Program-made: the position numbers and the translations under genes
Assembly: GCA_937921835.1 (NCBI GenBank)
Contig: CAKZVG010000072.1
Span: forward strand, 1 to 5,124
Direction: 5' to 3'
Length of the DNA: 5,124 nucleotides
Origin: an uncultured Bryobacteraceae bacterium
GTDB taxonomy: Bacteria > Acidobacteriota > Terriglobia > Bryobacterales > Bryobacteraceae
Shown here: one piece after another, positions 1 to 5,124 of the stretch
Layout of the letters: each line of letters opens with the position of its first letter
Position numbering within the stretch: position 1 is the first letter of the stretch
The notes under the pieces: generated by a model
Database searches by the model: none
What the model saw: only the letters and a program-made list of their open reading frames with translations
Told to the model about the DNA's origin: nothing

Positions 1-110
1 TCTCCCGCCTCGAAGACCTGTCCGATCGGCACGTCCGCCTGCCGGAGCACCCGTTGCAGAATCTTGCGGATCGCCGCCGAGTCGTCCACTATGAGCACAT
101 CGCGTGGCAT
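1..110 (-). CDS. CheY-like response regulator receiver domain, N-terminal part (cut by window edge)
   Basis: Only the first 36 codons are in the window. They read MPRDVLIVDDSAAIRKIL and then continue through a charged helix to VFEAGE at the edge. This is the start of a receiver domain: beta-1 VLIVDD carries the acidic pair (Asp9, Asp10) that binds magnesium, followed by the SAAIRKIL helix alpha-1 and the beta-2 stretch VFEAGE. The phospho-accepting Asp of beta-3 lies outside the window. Known role of the family: phosphorylation by a histidine kinase switches its output, often to the flagellar motor, to chemotaxis proteins or to a fused output domain. Whether this is a stand-alone CheY or a longer regulator cannot be told. 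The ATG at 110 is preferred over an in-frame ATG at 122 because GGGAGA sits 4 bases upstream of it. It is transcribed divergently from the gene at 290. Confidence 0.9.
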   Translation of the reverse strand, partial: MPRDVLIVDDSAAIRKILQRVLRQADVPIGQVFEAG

Positions 111-114
111 TCGA

Positions 115-120
115 TCTCCC
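115..120 (-). promoter_or_regulatory. Ribosome binding site of the response regulator
   Basis: On the minus strand GGGAGA is followed by TCGA and then the ATG at 110. This Shine-Dalgarno match decides between the ATG at 110 and the in-frame ATG at 122, which has only a weak CAGG upstream. Confidence 0.65.
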
Positions 121-277
121 ATGCGCCTGATTTCGCCGCGCCGCCACGGCCGCCGCGGGGGATCGCGGCAGCCGCCGCACAACTATCCTCATCGGTCCCG
201 GGGGACGCGGCTTGAGGGGAGAGTTCGGTGTAGGATGGTCTTCGGACGGGAGGCGCCCGGCGCGCCCAAAGTCCTCG

Positions 278-283
278 AAAGGA
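278..283 (+). promoter_or_regulatory. Ribosome binding site of the Tat-exported protein
   Basis: AAAGGA lies 6 bases before the ATG at 290. It fixes the start so that the twin-arginine signal sits at the very N-terminus, and argues against the longer frame from the TTG at 212. Confidence 0.65.
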
Positions 284-289
284 ACCGCC

Positions 290-1675
290 ATGCTATCCCG
301 ACGCCGCCTGCTCGGCGCTCTGGCCGCCCCGGCCGCCGGCCTGGCGCAGAGCCACCTTCCCGGCATTCCGAACATTGGAGTCAAGGCCGACACCGGCCCC
401 ATCCGTTCCGAATGCGGCGTGGGCGCTCTGCTGCCCTGGGCCGACGCCCTGTGGGCGGTCACCTACAACTCGCACATGCAGGGCACCGGCAGCGGACTGG
501 GGCTCTACCGCATCGCCGAAGACCTCACGATCGAACGGGTGCACGTGCATGACGGCACGCACGCCAACCGGTTCGTGCACGCGGCCTCGAACCAGGCCAT
601 CGTCGGTCCGTATCTGATCGACCTCAAGGGCAACTGGACTTTCCTCGAGCAGTTCGCCAACCACCGCCTGACGGCCACCATGAAGCACCTCGGCGACCCG
701 GCCAACCTGGTCTACATGCTCACCATGGAGGGGCTGCTGTTCGAGCTCGACGTCAACACCCGCAAGTCACGCCAGGTGGCCGACCTGATCCGGGAATGCA
801 AGATCGGCAAGCGGCCCCACTTCAAGGGAGGCTTCACCGGACAGGGCCGCGTGCTGGCGGCCAACAACGGCTTTTACGAATACGGCGAGGAGGGAGCGGG
901 ACTGTTCGAATGGGACGGCAAGAGCTGGCGCGCGCTCAGCCGCAAGCCGCACATGGACTGCGCCGGGCGCAACGACATGGGCAACGTGGTGTTCGCCACC
1001 GGCTGGGACGAGTCCTCGGTGCTGTTCTGGGCGCTGGTCAAGGGCCAGTGGCAGCGCTACCGCCTGCCCAAATCCAGCCACGCCTTCGAACACGCCTGGC
1101 AGACCGAATGGATGCGCATCCGCGAAGTCGAGACCGAGCACTTCCTCGTGGACATCCAGGGGGGCTTCTTCGAGCTTCAGCCGGTCGCCTTCGCGGACCG
1201 CATCTGGGGCGTCAAGCCCATCTGCCAGCACCTGCGCATCATCCCCGACTACTGCGCCTTCCGCGGCCTACTGGCGCTGGCCGGCAATCAAACCACGCCC
1301 AACCGCGACAACAACCCCGTGGGGGGGCAGCCGCAAGCGGGCATCTGGTTCGGCAAGACCGACGACCTGTGGTCCTGGGGCAAGCCGCAGGGCTGGGGCG
1401 GCCCGTGGCGCCGCGCGGCGGTCACCAAGGGCGCGCCGTCGGATCCGTTCCTGATGACTGGTTACGATAAGAAGGTGCTGCATCTCAAGTGCGACCAGCC
1501 GGCCGGATTCGACCTGGAGGTCGACTTTCTGGGCGACGGGGAATGGAGCCGCTACGAGCGTCTGAAGGTGAACGGCTACGCCTTTCACGTCTTCCCGCCG
1601 GGATTCTCCGCGCACTGGGTGCGGCTGGTCCCGCTTGCCTCATGCACCGCCAGCGCGGAGTTCATTTACACTTGA
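290..1675 (+). CDS. Tat-exported protein of unknown function, probable beta-propeller-like fold
   Basis: The product has 461 residues. Its start, MLSRRRLLGALAAPAAGLAQ, is a twin-arginine signal: S-R-R-R-L-L-G at residues 3-9 matches the S/T-R-R-x-F-L-K pattern, followed by a short Ala/Leu core and probable cleavage near residue 19-20. It should therefore be exported folded. The rest is rich in Trp, Gly and aromatic residues with short beta-strand-like segments such as GLFEWDGKSWRAL (residues 204-216), GIWFGKTDDLWSWGK (351-365) and GWGGPW (368-373). These resemble blades of a propeller, followed by a beta-sandwich-like tail from about residue 395. I see no catalytic motif that I can name. The mature part has seven cysteines (42, 170, 224, 312, 322, 401, 452), many for an exported protein; a Tat route would suit cofactor binding or cytoplasmic folding. 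The GH127 gene follows 108 bases downstream on the same strand, which suggests a role in carbohydrate handling, but this is inference. I recognise the overall style of protein but not a named family. Confidence 0.88.
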   Translation: MLSRRRLLGALAAPAAGLAQSHLPGIPNIGVKADTGPIRSECGVGALLPWADALWAVTYNSHMQGTGSGLGLYRIAEDLTIERVHVHDGTHANRFVHAASNQAIVGPYLIDLKGNWTFLEQFANHRLTATMKHLGDPANLVYMLTMEGLLFELDVNTRKSRQVADLIRECKIGKRPHFKGGFTGQGRVLAANNGFYEYGEEGAGLFEWDGKSWRALSRKPHMDCAGRNDMGNVVFATGWDESSVLFWALVKGQWQRYRLPKSSHAFEHAWQTEWMRIREVETEHFLVDIQGGFFELQPVAFADRIWGVKPICQHLRIIPDYCAFRGLLALAGNQTTPNRDNNPVGGQPQAGIWFGKTDDLWSWGKPQGWGGPWRRAAVTKGAPSDPFLMTGYDKKVLHLKCDQPAGFDLEVDFLGDGEWSRYERLKVNGYAFHVFPPGFSAHWVRLVPLASCTASAEFIYT

Positions 1676-1685
1676 GGCATCCGCG

Positions 1686-1814
1686 ATGAGCACCGCGCCG
1701 CCCGCAGACGTGCTCAACACGCTCGCCGCGCGCGTCCGGCGCCGCCGCGCAACTCGAGAAGCCGCGCGTGGCCAGCCGGAAGAATGTGGAGAGTTCGCTT
1801 GCGAAACACCCTGA
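1686..1814 (+). CDS. Small 42-codon ORF in the gap, doubtful; possible gene remnant or coupling leader
   Basis: An ATG at 1686 has GAGG (1674-1677, overlapping the previous stop codon) 8 bases upstream and runs 42 codons to a TGA at 1812-1814. It overlaps the start of the GH127 gene. The first 22 codons (MSTAPPADVLNTLAARVRRR and two more) almost all end in G or C, as in the neighbouring genes. From about 1750 the third positions become mixed, while another frame (codons from 1753: LEKPRVASRK) becomes G/C-ending. That pattern could mean a frameshifted remnant. The segment LAARVRRRRA vaguely resembles the first helix of XRE-type regulators, but it is too short to assign. It could equally be chance in GC-rich DNA, or a short leader peptide that couples translation to the GH127 gene. 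Confidence 0.22.
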   Translation: MSTAPPADVLNTLAARVRRRRATREAARGQPEECGEFACETP

Positions 1815-3745
1815 TCCCCAAGCTATTGGCCACCGCGCTCCTGGTGAGCGCAGCCGGTTCGGCCGGAGCGCCGCAGGCCGTGCCCAACCGCCCGCCGCTC
1901 CAGCCGGGGGTTTTCACGCCGCTGCCGCTCGGCGCGGTCAAGCCGCTGGGCTGGTTGCGGCAGCAGTTGCGGCAGCAGGCCGCCGGGCTCAGCGGGCATC
2001 TCGATGAGTTCTGGCCGCCGCTCGCCAAAGACAGCGGCTGGCTGGGCGGCGCCGGGGAAAGCTGGGAGCGTGGCCCCTACTACGCGGACGGCCTGGTTCC
2101 GCTGGCCTACCTGCTCGATGACGCGGCGCTGATCTCCAAAGCCAACAAGTGTGTGGGCTGGACGCTGGAGAACCAGCACGCCAGCGGCTGGATCGGGCCG
2201 GCCAAGAACCGGGACTGGTGGCCCAACATGGTGATGCTGAAAGCGCTCACGCAGTACCAGGAGGCCAGCGGCGATGCGCGCGTGATCCCGCTGATGGAAC
2301 GCTACTTCCGCCACCAGTTGGAGGAGATGCCGCGCCGGCCTCTGGAGCGCTGGGCCATCTACCGCTGGCAGGATGAAGTGCTGAGCGTGCTCTGGCTCTA
2401 CAACCGCACCGGCGACCGCAAGCTGCTCGATCTGGCGCGCCTGCTTGAGCAGCAGGGCTTCGACTGGCAGGCCCACTTCGACCCGTTCCGCTACTGCCGC
2501 AAACTCGCCAAGAGCGAGACCAGCCTGGCCACGCATGTGGTCAACAACGCCATGGCGCTGAAGGCGCCCGCGGTGCAGTGGCTGGTCTCGGGCGAGGCGG
2601 CGGCGCGCGAGGCGCTCGACCGGCAGTTCCGCGAGATGGACCGCTGCCATCTGCTGCCCAACGGGGCGCACTCGGGCGACGAGCATTACGCCGGCCTCGA
2701 TCCCACGCAGGGAACGGAACTGTGCGCCATCGTGGAAGCGGTTTTTTCGCTGGTCCACGTAATCGCGGCCACCGGCGGCGCCGCCTTCGCCGACCGCCTC
2801 GAGAAACTGGCCTACAACCCGTTGCCCGGAACCTTCACGGGCGACATGTGGGCCCACCAGTACGATCAGCAGGCCAACCAGGTGCTCTCAAGCATCCATC
2901 CGCGCGCCTGGACCACGAACGGTCCGGAGTCGAACCTGTTCGGCCTGGAACCCAACTTCGGCTGCTGCACGGCGAACATGCACCAGGGCTGGCCCAAGTT
3001 CGCCGCCAACCTCTGGATGGCGGCGCCGGGCGGCGGTCTGGCGGCGGTGGCCTACGGACCCAGCCAGGTGAGCGCGGCGGTGCGTGGCGGCGCAACGGCC
3101 ATCTTGCGCGCGGAAACCGCGTACCCCTTCCGGGACCGCATCCGCTTCAGCGTGCGCTCACCGGCGAAGGCCACCTTTCCGCTGCACTTCCGCATCCCGG
3201 CCTGGGCCGAAGGCGCCACGCTCACCATCAACGGGAAGAAGTCGCCCGGAGTTAAGGCCGGGACTTTCCATTGCGTCGAGCGCGCCTGGGCTCCCGGCGA
3301 CCGCATGGAACTGACGCTACCCATGGGTCCGCGCGTGACGCGCTGGCACCACGGCTCGATCGCCATCGAGCGCGGACCGCTGGTCTATTCGCTCAAGATC
3401 GGCGAGGACTGGCGCAAGATCCGCGACAAAGCGCCCGCGGCCGACTGGGAGGTTTATCCCACCACTCCCTGGAACTACGCGCTGCGGATCAACGAGGCGC
3501 GTCCGGACCGCTCGGTCGAGGTCATCGAGAAGCCGCTCGGCGCGATGCCGTTCTCGGCGCGGGGCGCGCCCGTGGAACTGCGCGTCAAAGGGCGCAGGCT
3601 GCCGGAGTGGAAGCTCGAGAACGGCTCGGCCGGACCGCTGCCCGAAAGCCCCGTGGAGAGCGCGCAGCCGCTCGAAACACTGACGCTGATTCCCTATGGA
3701 TCGGCGAAGCTGCGCATCACCGCCTTTCCCTGGCTGAAAAAATAA
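1784..3745 (+). CDS. Secreted GH127/DUF1680 beta-L-arabinofuranosidase-like glycoside hydrolase
   Basis: The product has 653 residues from the ATG, or 648 from the TTG at 1799. This is close to the length of the characterised Bifidobacterium longum enzyme HypBA1. Residues 1-29 are a signal peptide: a basic start, the core LLATALLVSAAG, and an Ala-x-Ala-like end. Residues about 45-415 fit the alpha/alpha-barrel of the family, with DUF1680 landmarks ERGPYYADGLVPLAYLL (95-111), SGDEHYAG (297-304), GTELCAIVEAVFSLV (310-324), HQYDQQANQV (358-367) and NFGCCTANMHQGWPKF (391-406). The C-terminal part is beta-rich and includes PTTPWNYALRI (559-569). By analogy with HypBA1, Glu312, Cys314, Cys394 and Cys395 would bind zinc, Cys394 would be the nucleophile and Glu300 a candidate acid/base. 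The family releases beta-L-arabinofuranose from glycans and glycoproteins, but DUF1680 covers several specificities, so the substrate is uncertain. It ends with TAA followed at once by TAG. No canonical plus-strand terminator follows. Confidence 0.9.
   Translation: MWRVRLRNTLIPKLLATALLVSAAGSAGAPQAVPNRPPLQPGVFTPLPLGAVKPLGWLRQQLRQQAAGLSGHLDEFWPPLAKDSGWLGGAGESWERGPYYADGLVPLAYLLDDAALISKANKCVGWTLENQHASGWIGPAKNRDWWPNMVMLKALTQYQEASGDARVIPLMERYFRHQLEEMPRRPLERWAIYRWQDEVLSVLWLYNRTGDRKLLDLARLLEQQGFDWQAHFDPFRYCRKLAKSETSLATHVVNNAMALKAPAVQWLVSGEAAAREALDRQFREMDRCHLLPNGAHSGDEHYAGLDPTQGTELCAIVEAVFSLVHVIAATGGAAFADRLEKLAYNPLPGTFTGDMWAHQYDQQANQVLSSIHPRAWTTNGPESNLFGLEPNFGCCTANMHQGWPKFAANLWMAAPGGGLAAVAYGPSQVSAAVRGGATAILRAETAYPFRDRIRFSVRSPAKATFPLHFRIPAWAEGATLTINGKKSPGVKAGTFHCVERAWAPGDRMELTLPMGPRVTRWHHGSIAIERGPLVYSLKIGEDWRKIRDKAPAADWEVYPTTPWNYALRINEARPDRSVEVIEKPLGAMPFSARGAPVELRVKGRRLPEWKLENGSAGPLPESPVESAQPLETLTLIPYGSAKLRITAFPWLKK
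1788..1792 (+). promoter_or_regulatory. Candidate ribosome binding site for an alternative TTG start (1799) of the GH127 gene
   Basis: GGAGA lies 6 bases before a TTG codon at 1799, in frame with the GH127 gene. The ATG at 1784 has its purine stretch GGAAGA (1778-1783) directly abutting it, which is poor spacing. Starting at 1799 would still leave a full signal peptide (MRNTLIPKLLATALLVSAAG). Confidence 0.4.
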
Positions 3746-3775
3746 TAGAAGAGGCCGGGATGATGGATCCCGGCC
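3737..3775 (-). terminator. Second (distal) minus-strand intrinsic terminator hairpin
   Basis: GGCCGGGAT (3753-3761) and ATCCCGGCC (3767-3775) form a perfect 9-bp stem with a 5-base loop. Read on the minus strand it is followed by TCTTCTATTATTTTTT, a T-rich tract that runs into the 3' end of the GH127 gene. On the plus strand the hairpin is followed by GG and then A's, so it lacks a U-tract there. It would back up the hairpin at 3785-3839 for the gene at 3865-4440. Confidence 0.65.
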
Positions 3776-3777
3776 GG

Positions 3778-3839
3778 AAAAAAACGGCGCGAACCCATGG
3801 CTTGTGGCCAGAAGGAGGCGGCTGGACGGGTTCGCGCCG
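3778..3839 (-). terminator. First (proximal) minus-strand intrinsic terminator, 12-bp stem plus T7
   Basis: CGGCGCGAACCC (3785-3796) and GGGTTCGCGCCG (3828-3839) are perfect reverse complements over 12 bp, with a 31-base loop. On the minus strand the stem is followed directly by seven T's (A's at 3778-3784 on the plus strand). It begins 25 bases after the stop codon of the gene at 3865-4440. The loop is longer than usual but contains CCAG (3808-3811) and CTGG (3822-3825), which may pair and shorten it. Confidence 0.75.
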
Positions 3840-3864
3840 CTCGCCCCTACCCCCAGGGAGGAGC

Positions 3865-4440
3865 TTATGCGCCGTCGCCGGACGGCGGTTGAGCCCGCAG
3901 TTCAAGCGCCTTCAGGCGCAGGCGGGCGTTCTTGTAACCGAGGATCGTATCCACGGTCCGGACCAGATCCTCGGACTGCCCATAAAGGGACAGCGCCGAC
4001 TGCCGGTAGTGCGGCCGGACGACGATGCGGCTGTCCTGGTTCAGGGCGCGGATCTTGGACTCCACCTCAGCCGCAATCCGGACCAGCCGCGGCCGGGCCT
4101 CGGCGATCGCCTTGTTCTCGAACTCGCCGGCGTAGGGCCTCAGCGCCTCGAGCTCAGCCAGCGTCCGCCCCAGCCCGTTGATGTGGCTTCGGGCTTCGAC
4201 GAGCGCCAGGGCGTGGCTGGTCCAGTTGGACTTCTTCGTGCGCGTGAGCGTCTCCAGACGGCCCAACGTCTGGCGCAGCGCCACCGCGCCGCTGTCAAAC
4301 TCCGCGAGCTTCTGAGAGACCTCCCGGGCTTTCATTGAGTGCCCGGCGAGAGCGTGGTCGCGGTTTCCGGCCTTCAACAGCGCGGGGGCGAAAAAGGGCG
4401 CCGCCAGCGCGCAGGCCAAAAGGGTAGACTTTGCAAGCAT
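3865..4440 (-). CDS. Secreted, mostly helical protein of unknown function
   Basis: The product has 191 residues. The start at 4440 is set by AGGAGA 5 bases upstream and by the signal peptide that begins there (MLAKSTLLACALAAPFFAPA, continuing LLKAG). The frame is open much further upstream (to 4824), but that stretch is Arg/Pro-rich without recognisable protein character and overlaps the divergent gene. LLAC at residues 7-10 resembles a lipobox, but it is too near the N-terminus and the hydrophobic core continues past it, so ordinary secretion is likelier. The mature part is rich in Ala, Leu, Glu and Arg in a helical pattern: KAREVSQKLAEFDSGAVALR (37-56), TLGRLETL (58-65), HINGLGRTLAELEAL (86-100) and ARPRLVRIAAEVESKIRALN (115-134). 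These suggest a helical bundle or coiled coil in the periplasm. I recognise no domain. The gene has its own tandem terminator and converges on the GH127 gene, so it appears to be a separate unit. Confidence 0.85.
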   Translation of the reverse strand: MLAKSTLLACALAAPFFAPALLKAGNRDHALAGHSMKAREVSQKLAEFDSGAVALRQTLGRLETLTRTKKSNWTSHALALVEARSHINGLGRTLAELEALRPYAGEFENKAIAEARPRLVRIAAEVESKIRALNQDSRIVVRPHYRQSALSLYGQSEDLVRTVDTILGYKNARLRLKALELRAQPPSGDGA

Positions 4441-4445
4441 CGTTT

Positions 4446-4451
4446 TCTCCT
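4446..4451 (-). promoter_or_regulatory. Ribosome binding site of the helical secreted protein
   Basis: Read on the minus strand, AGGAGA is followed by AAACG and the ATG at 4440. It is the strongest Shine-Dalgarno match in the window and rules out the long upstream extension of this frame. Confidence 0.8.
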
Positions 4452-4543
4452 CTCTGAACGGGGTAAAGACGCGGCCCGCTGCGGAGTCCACGAGGATCCT
4501 GGCCAAGCCCGCACCGTCTACTTGAGTAAACGCGCCCGCGCGC

Positions 4544-4577
4544 CCCGGGGTTTCAAAATGCGCCCGGGCTGTTAAAT
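4544..4577. repeat. Weak two-copy direct repeat, 19-bp offset, around CCCGGG palindromes
   Basis: CCCGGG occurs at 4544-4549 and 4563-4568, inside the 8-bp palindromes CCCCGGGG (4543-4550) and GCCCGGGC (4562-4569). Each is followed by a short AT-rich stretch, TTTCAAAAT (4551-4559) and TGTTAAAT (4570-4577). The offset of 19 bp is near two turns of the helix, as for tandem operator sites. CCCGGG is not rare in such GC-rich DNA, so the match may be chance. Confidence 0.25.
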
Positions 4578-4640
4578 CGGCGGGCGGGAGGCGGATTGTG
4601 TGAAACATATTCGCTCCGGAGAGCGTCGCTTCGGCGGATA

Positions 4641-5124
4641 ATGAGATCTGGGGTGGCTTCGAACAACGAGAGCGCGCAGACCGTGCTGACCTGGTGGCTG
4701 CCCGCGCAGGGCATCGGAGTAAACCTGCGGGTAGAGGTGGCCGAAGCGCTGGAACTGCGGATCCTGGCGGCCGCCGCGGCGGGTGGCGGGGCCATGGGGT
4801 TGCTGACGGGTTGGCGGGACGCAAAAGGGAACTTCTTCGTCGAGGACGCGATCCCCGTCGCGGACGGTCCGGACGCGGGGCGAATCCTCGAAGACGCGCG
4901 CACCCGCCTGCGCGCGGAGGGACGCCGTCCCATGGGTTACTACCGGCGCCACGACGCGGAGGTGATCTGTCTCGATGACCGGGACCTCTCCATCGTCCGG
5001 ACCTCGTTCACCTCGCCCGACAGTCTCATCCTGCTCTTGAAACCCACCCACAACGGCCGGATTGAGGCCGGGTTTTTCTTCTGGGTGGACGACACGCTCA
5101 GCAACGAAATGCTGCACCCGCCAA
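4641..5124 (+). CDS. JAMM/MPN-like fold protein with degenerate metal site, 3' end beyond window
   Basis: The first 161 codons are present with no stop before the edge. The order of elements matches the JAB1/MPN (JAMM) fold: a helix (residues 31-47, EVAEALELRILAAAAA), a glycine-rich strand GGGAMGLLTG (48-57) in place of the JAMM 'GLLxG' strand, FFVEDAIPV (65-73), then PMGYYRRHDAEVICLDDRDL (97-116) and LILLLKPTHNGRIEAGFFFW (129-148). JAMM metalloproteases carry H-x-H-x7-S-x2-D. Here the spacing is kept exactly, but the residues are Arg102-x-His104-x7-Asp112-x2-Asp115. The upstream catalytic Glu is also absent, with Gly50 at its expected place. I infer a non-catalytic or altered MPN-like protein. 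No signal peptide is seen, so it is probably cytoplasmic. The start is uncertain: the ATG at 4641 has no good Shine-Dalgarno. A GTG at 4653, or a TTG at 4596 with GGGAGG 4 bases upstream, are alternatives. Confidence 0.8.
   Translation, partial: MRSGVASNNESAQTVLTWWLPAQGIGVNLRVEVAEALELRILAAAAAGGGAMGLLTGWRDAKGNFFVEDAIPVADGPDAGRILEDARTRLRAEGRRPMGYYRRHDAEVICLDDRDLSIVRTSFTSPDSLILLLKPTHNGRIEAGFFFWVDDTLSNEMLHPP

Larger units (their letters stand above)
111..289. other. Divergent intergenic region between response regulator and Tat-exported protein
   Basis: This 179-base gap separates two divergent genes, so it should hold both promoters. I find no convincing sigma-70 pair. TTGAGG (212-217) and TAGGAT (231-236) are only 13 bases apart, which is too close. 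A short inverted repeat, GCCGCG (152-157) with CGCGGC (164-169), could form a 6-bp stem with a 6-base loop, but such matches are common in GC-rich DNA. The open frame that extends the downstream gene to a TTG at 212 reads through this region without any conserved-looking protein. Confidence 0.5.
4441..4640. other. Divergent intergenic region between helical secreted protein and JAMM-like protein
   Basis: This 200-base gap must carry both outward promoters. I see no good sigma-70 pair in either direction; minus-strand TTGAAA (4551-4556) and TTTACT (4525-4530) are 20 bases apart, which is too far. The gap does hold AT-rich islands (around 4551-4559, 4572-4577 and 4596-4611) in GC-rich surroundings, and a short perfect inverted repeat, CGCTC (4612-4616) CGGA GAGCG (4621-4625), 15 bases before the ATG at 4641. 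Confidence 0.5.

Noticed and set aside
212..236. Sigma-70 promoter TTGAGG/TAGGAT upstream of the Tat protein
   Set aside because: The spacer is 13 bases, too short, and both boxes are poor matches.
212..289. Extension of the Tat-exported protein to a TTG at 212
   Set aside because: It would bury the twin-arginine signal 26 residues in. AAAGGA before the ATG at 290 explains the start better.
1321..1327. Run of seven G's in the Tat-protein gene as a phase-variation tract
   Set aside because: Seven G's are unremarkable in DNA this GC-rich, the frame is intact, and the protein is not an obvious phase-variable type. It is worth remembering only as a site where sequencing errors could occur.
1823..2857. 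Long antisense frame (344 codons) opposite the GH127 gene
   Set aside because: It lies wholly within the GH127 coding region, whose product has clear family motifs. Long antisense frames are expected in GC-rich genes, and no signal or domain is seen.
3753..3839. The hairpins as terminators of the plus-strand GH127 gene
   Set aside because: On the plus strand neither stem is followed by T's; the first is followed by GG and seven A's, the second by CTCGCCCC.
4441..4824. N-terminal extension of the helical secreted protein to 4824
   Set aside because: The extension is Arg/Pro-rich, overlaps the JAMM-like gene, and places the signal peptide in mid-protein. The start at 4440 has a strong ribosome site.
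4694..4978. Plus-strand 94-codon frame inside the JAMM-like gene
   Set aside because: Its Arg/Gly-rich translation is a shifted-frame shadow. The frame from 4641 gives sensible protein with conserved-looking strands through to the window end.
1..5124. CRISPR array, insertion sequence, attachment site or RNA gene
   Set aside because: I saw no regularly spaced repeats, terminal inverted repeats with a transposase, tRNA cloverleaf pattern or rRNA-like sequence on either strand.

Overview
This GC-rich window has strong third-position GC bias in its genes. It looks like a bacterial chromosome, and the mix of genes best fits an Acidobacteriota member of the Solibacter/Bryobacter type. The mix is a CheY-like receiver, a Tat-exported protein of unknown function, a secreted DUF1680/GH127 glycosidase and a JAMM-like protein with a 'GYYRxH' motif. 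The taxonomic call is inference from recalled family distribution; no rRNA or marker gene is present.

Layout: (1) 1-110, minus strand: the first 36 codons of a CheY-like response regulator, cut by the window edge. (2) 111-289: a divergent intergenic region. (3) 290-1675, plus: a 461-aa protein with a twin-arginine signal, probably a beta-rich or propeller protein, function unknown. (4) 1676-1783: a short gap holding a weak 42-codon ORF that runs into the next gene. (5) 1784-3745, plus: a complete secreted GH127/DUF1680 beta-L-arabinofuranosidase-like enzyme with the Cys-Cys/Glu-x-Cys zinc site intact. (6) 3746-3864: a convergent gap with two stacked hairpins, each followed by a T-tract when read on the minus strand. 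(7) 3865-4440, minus: a 191-aa secreted, mostly helical protein of unknown function. (8) 4441-4640: a divergent intergenic region with a weak 19-bp-offset repeat. (9) 4641-5124, plus: a protein running off the window end, which reads as a JAMM/MPN-fold protein whose metal-binding motif is degenerate (RxHx7Dx2D instead of HxHx7Sx2D).

How the genes may work together: the Tat protein and the glycosidase lie in tandem and both carry export signals. They could act on the same extracytoplasmic carbohydrate, but nothing in the sequence proves this. The response regulator, the helical secreted protein and the JAMM-like protein appear to be separate transcription units. I see no CRISPR array, insertion sequence, tRNA, rRNA or phage gene. 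The most unusual items are the degenerate JAMM-like protein, the uncharacterised Tat protein beside the GH127 enzyme, and the tandem terminator.
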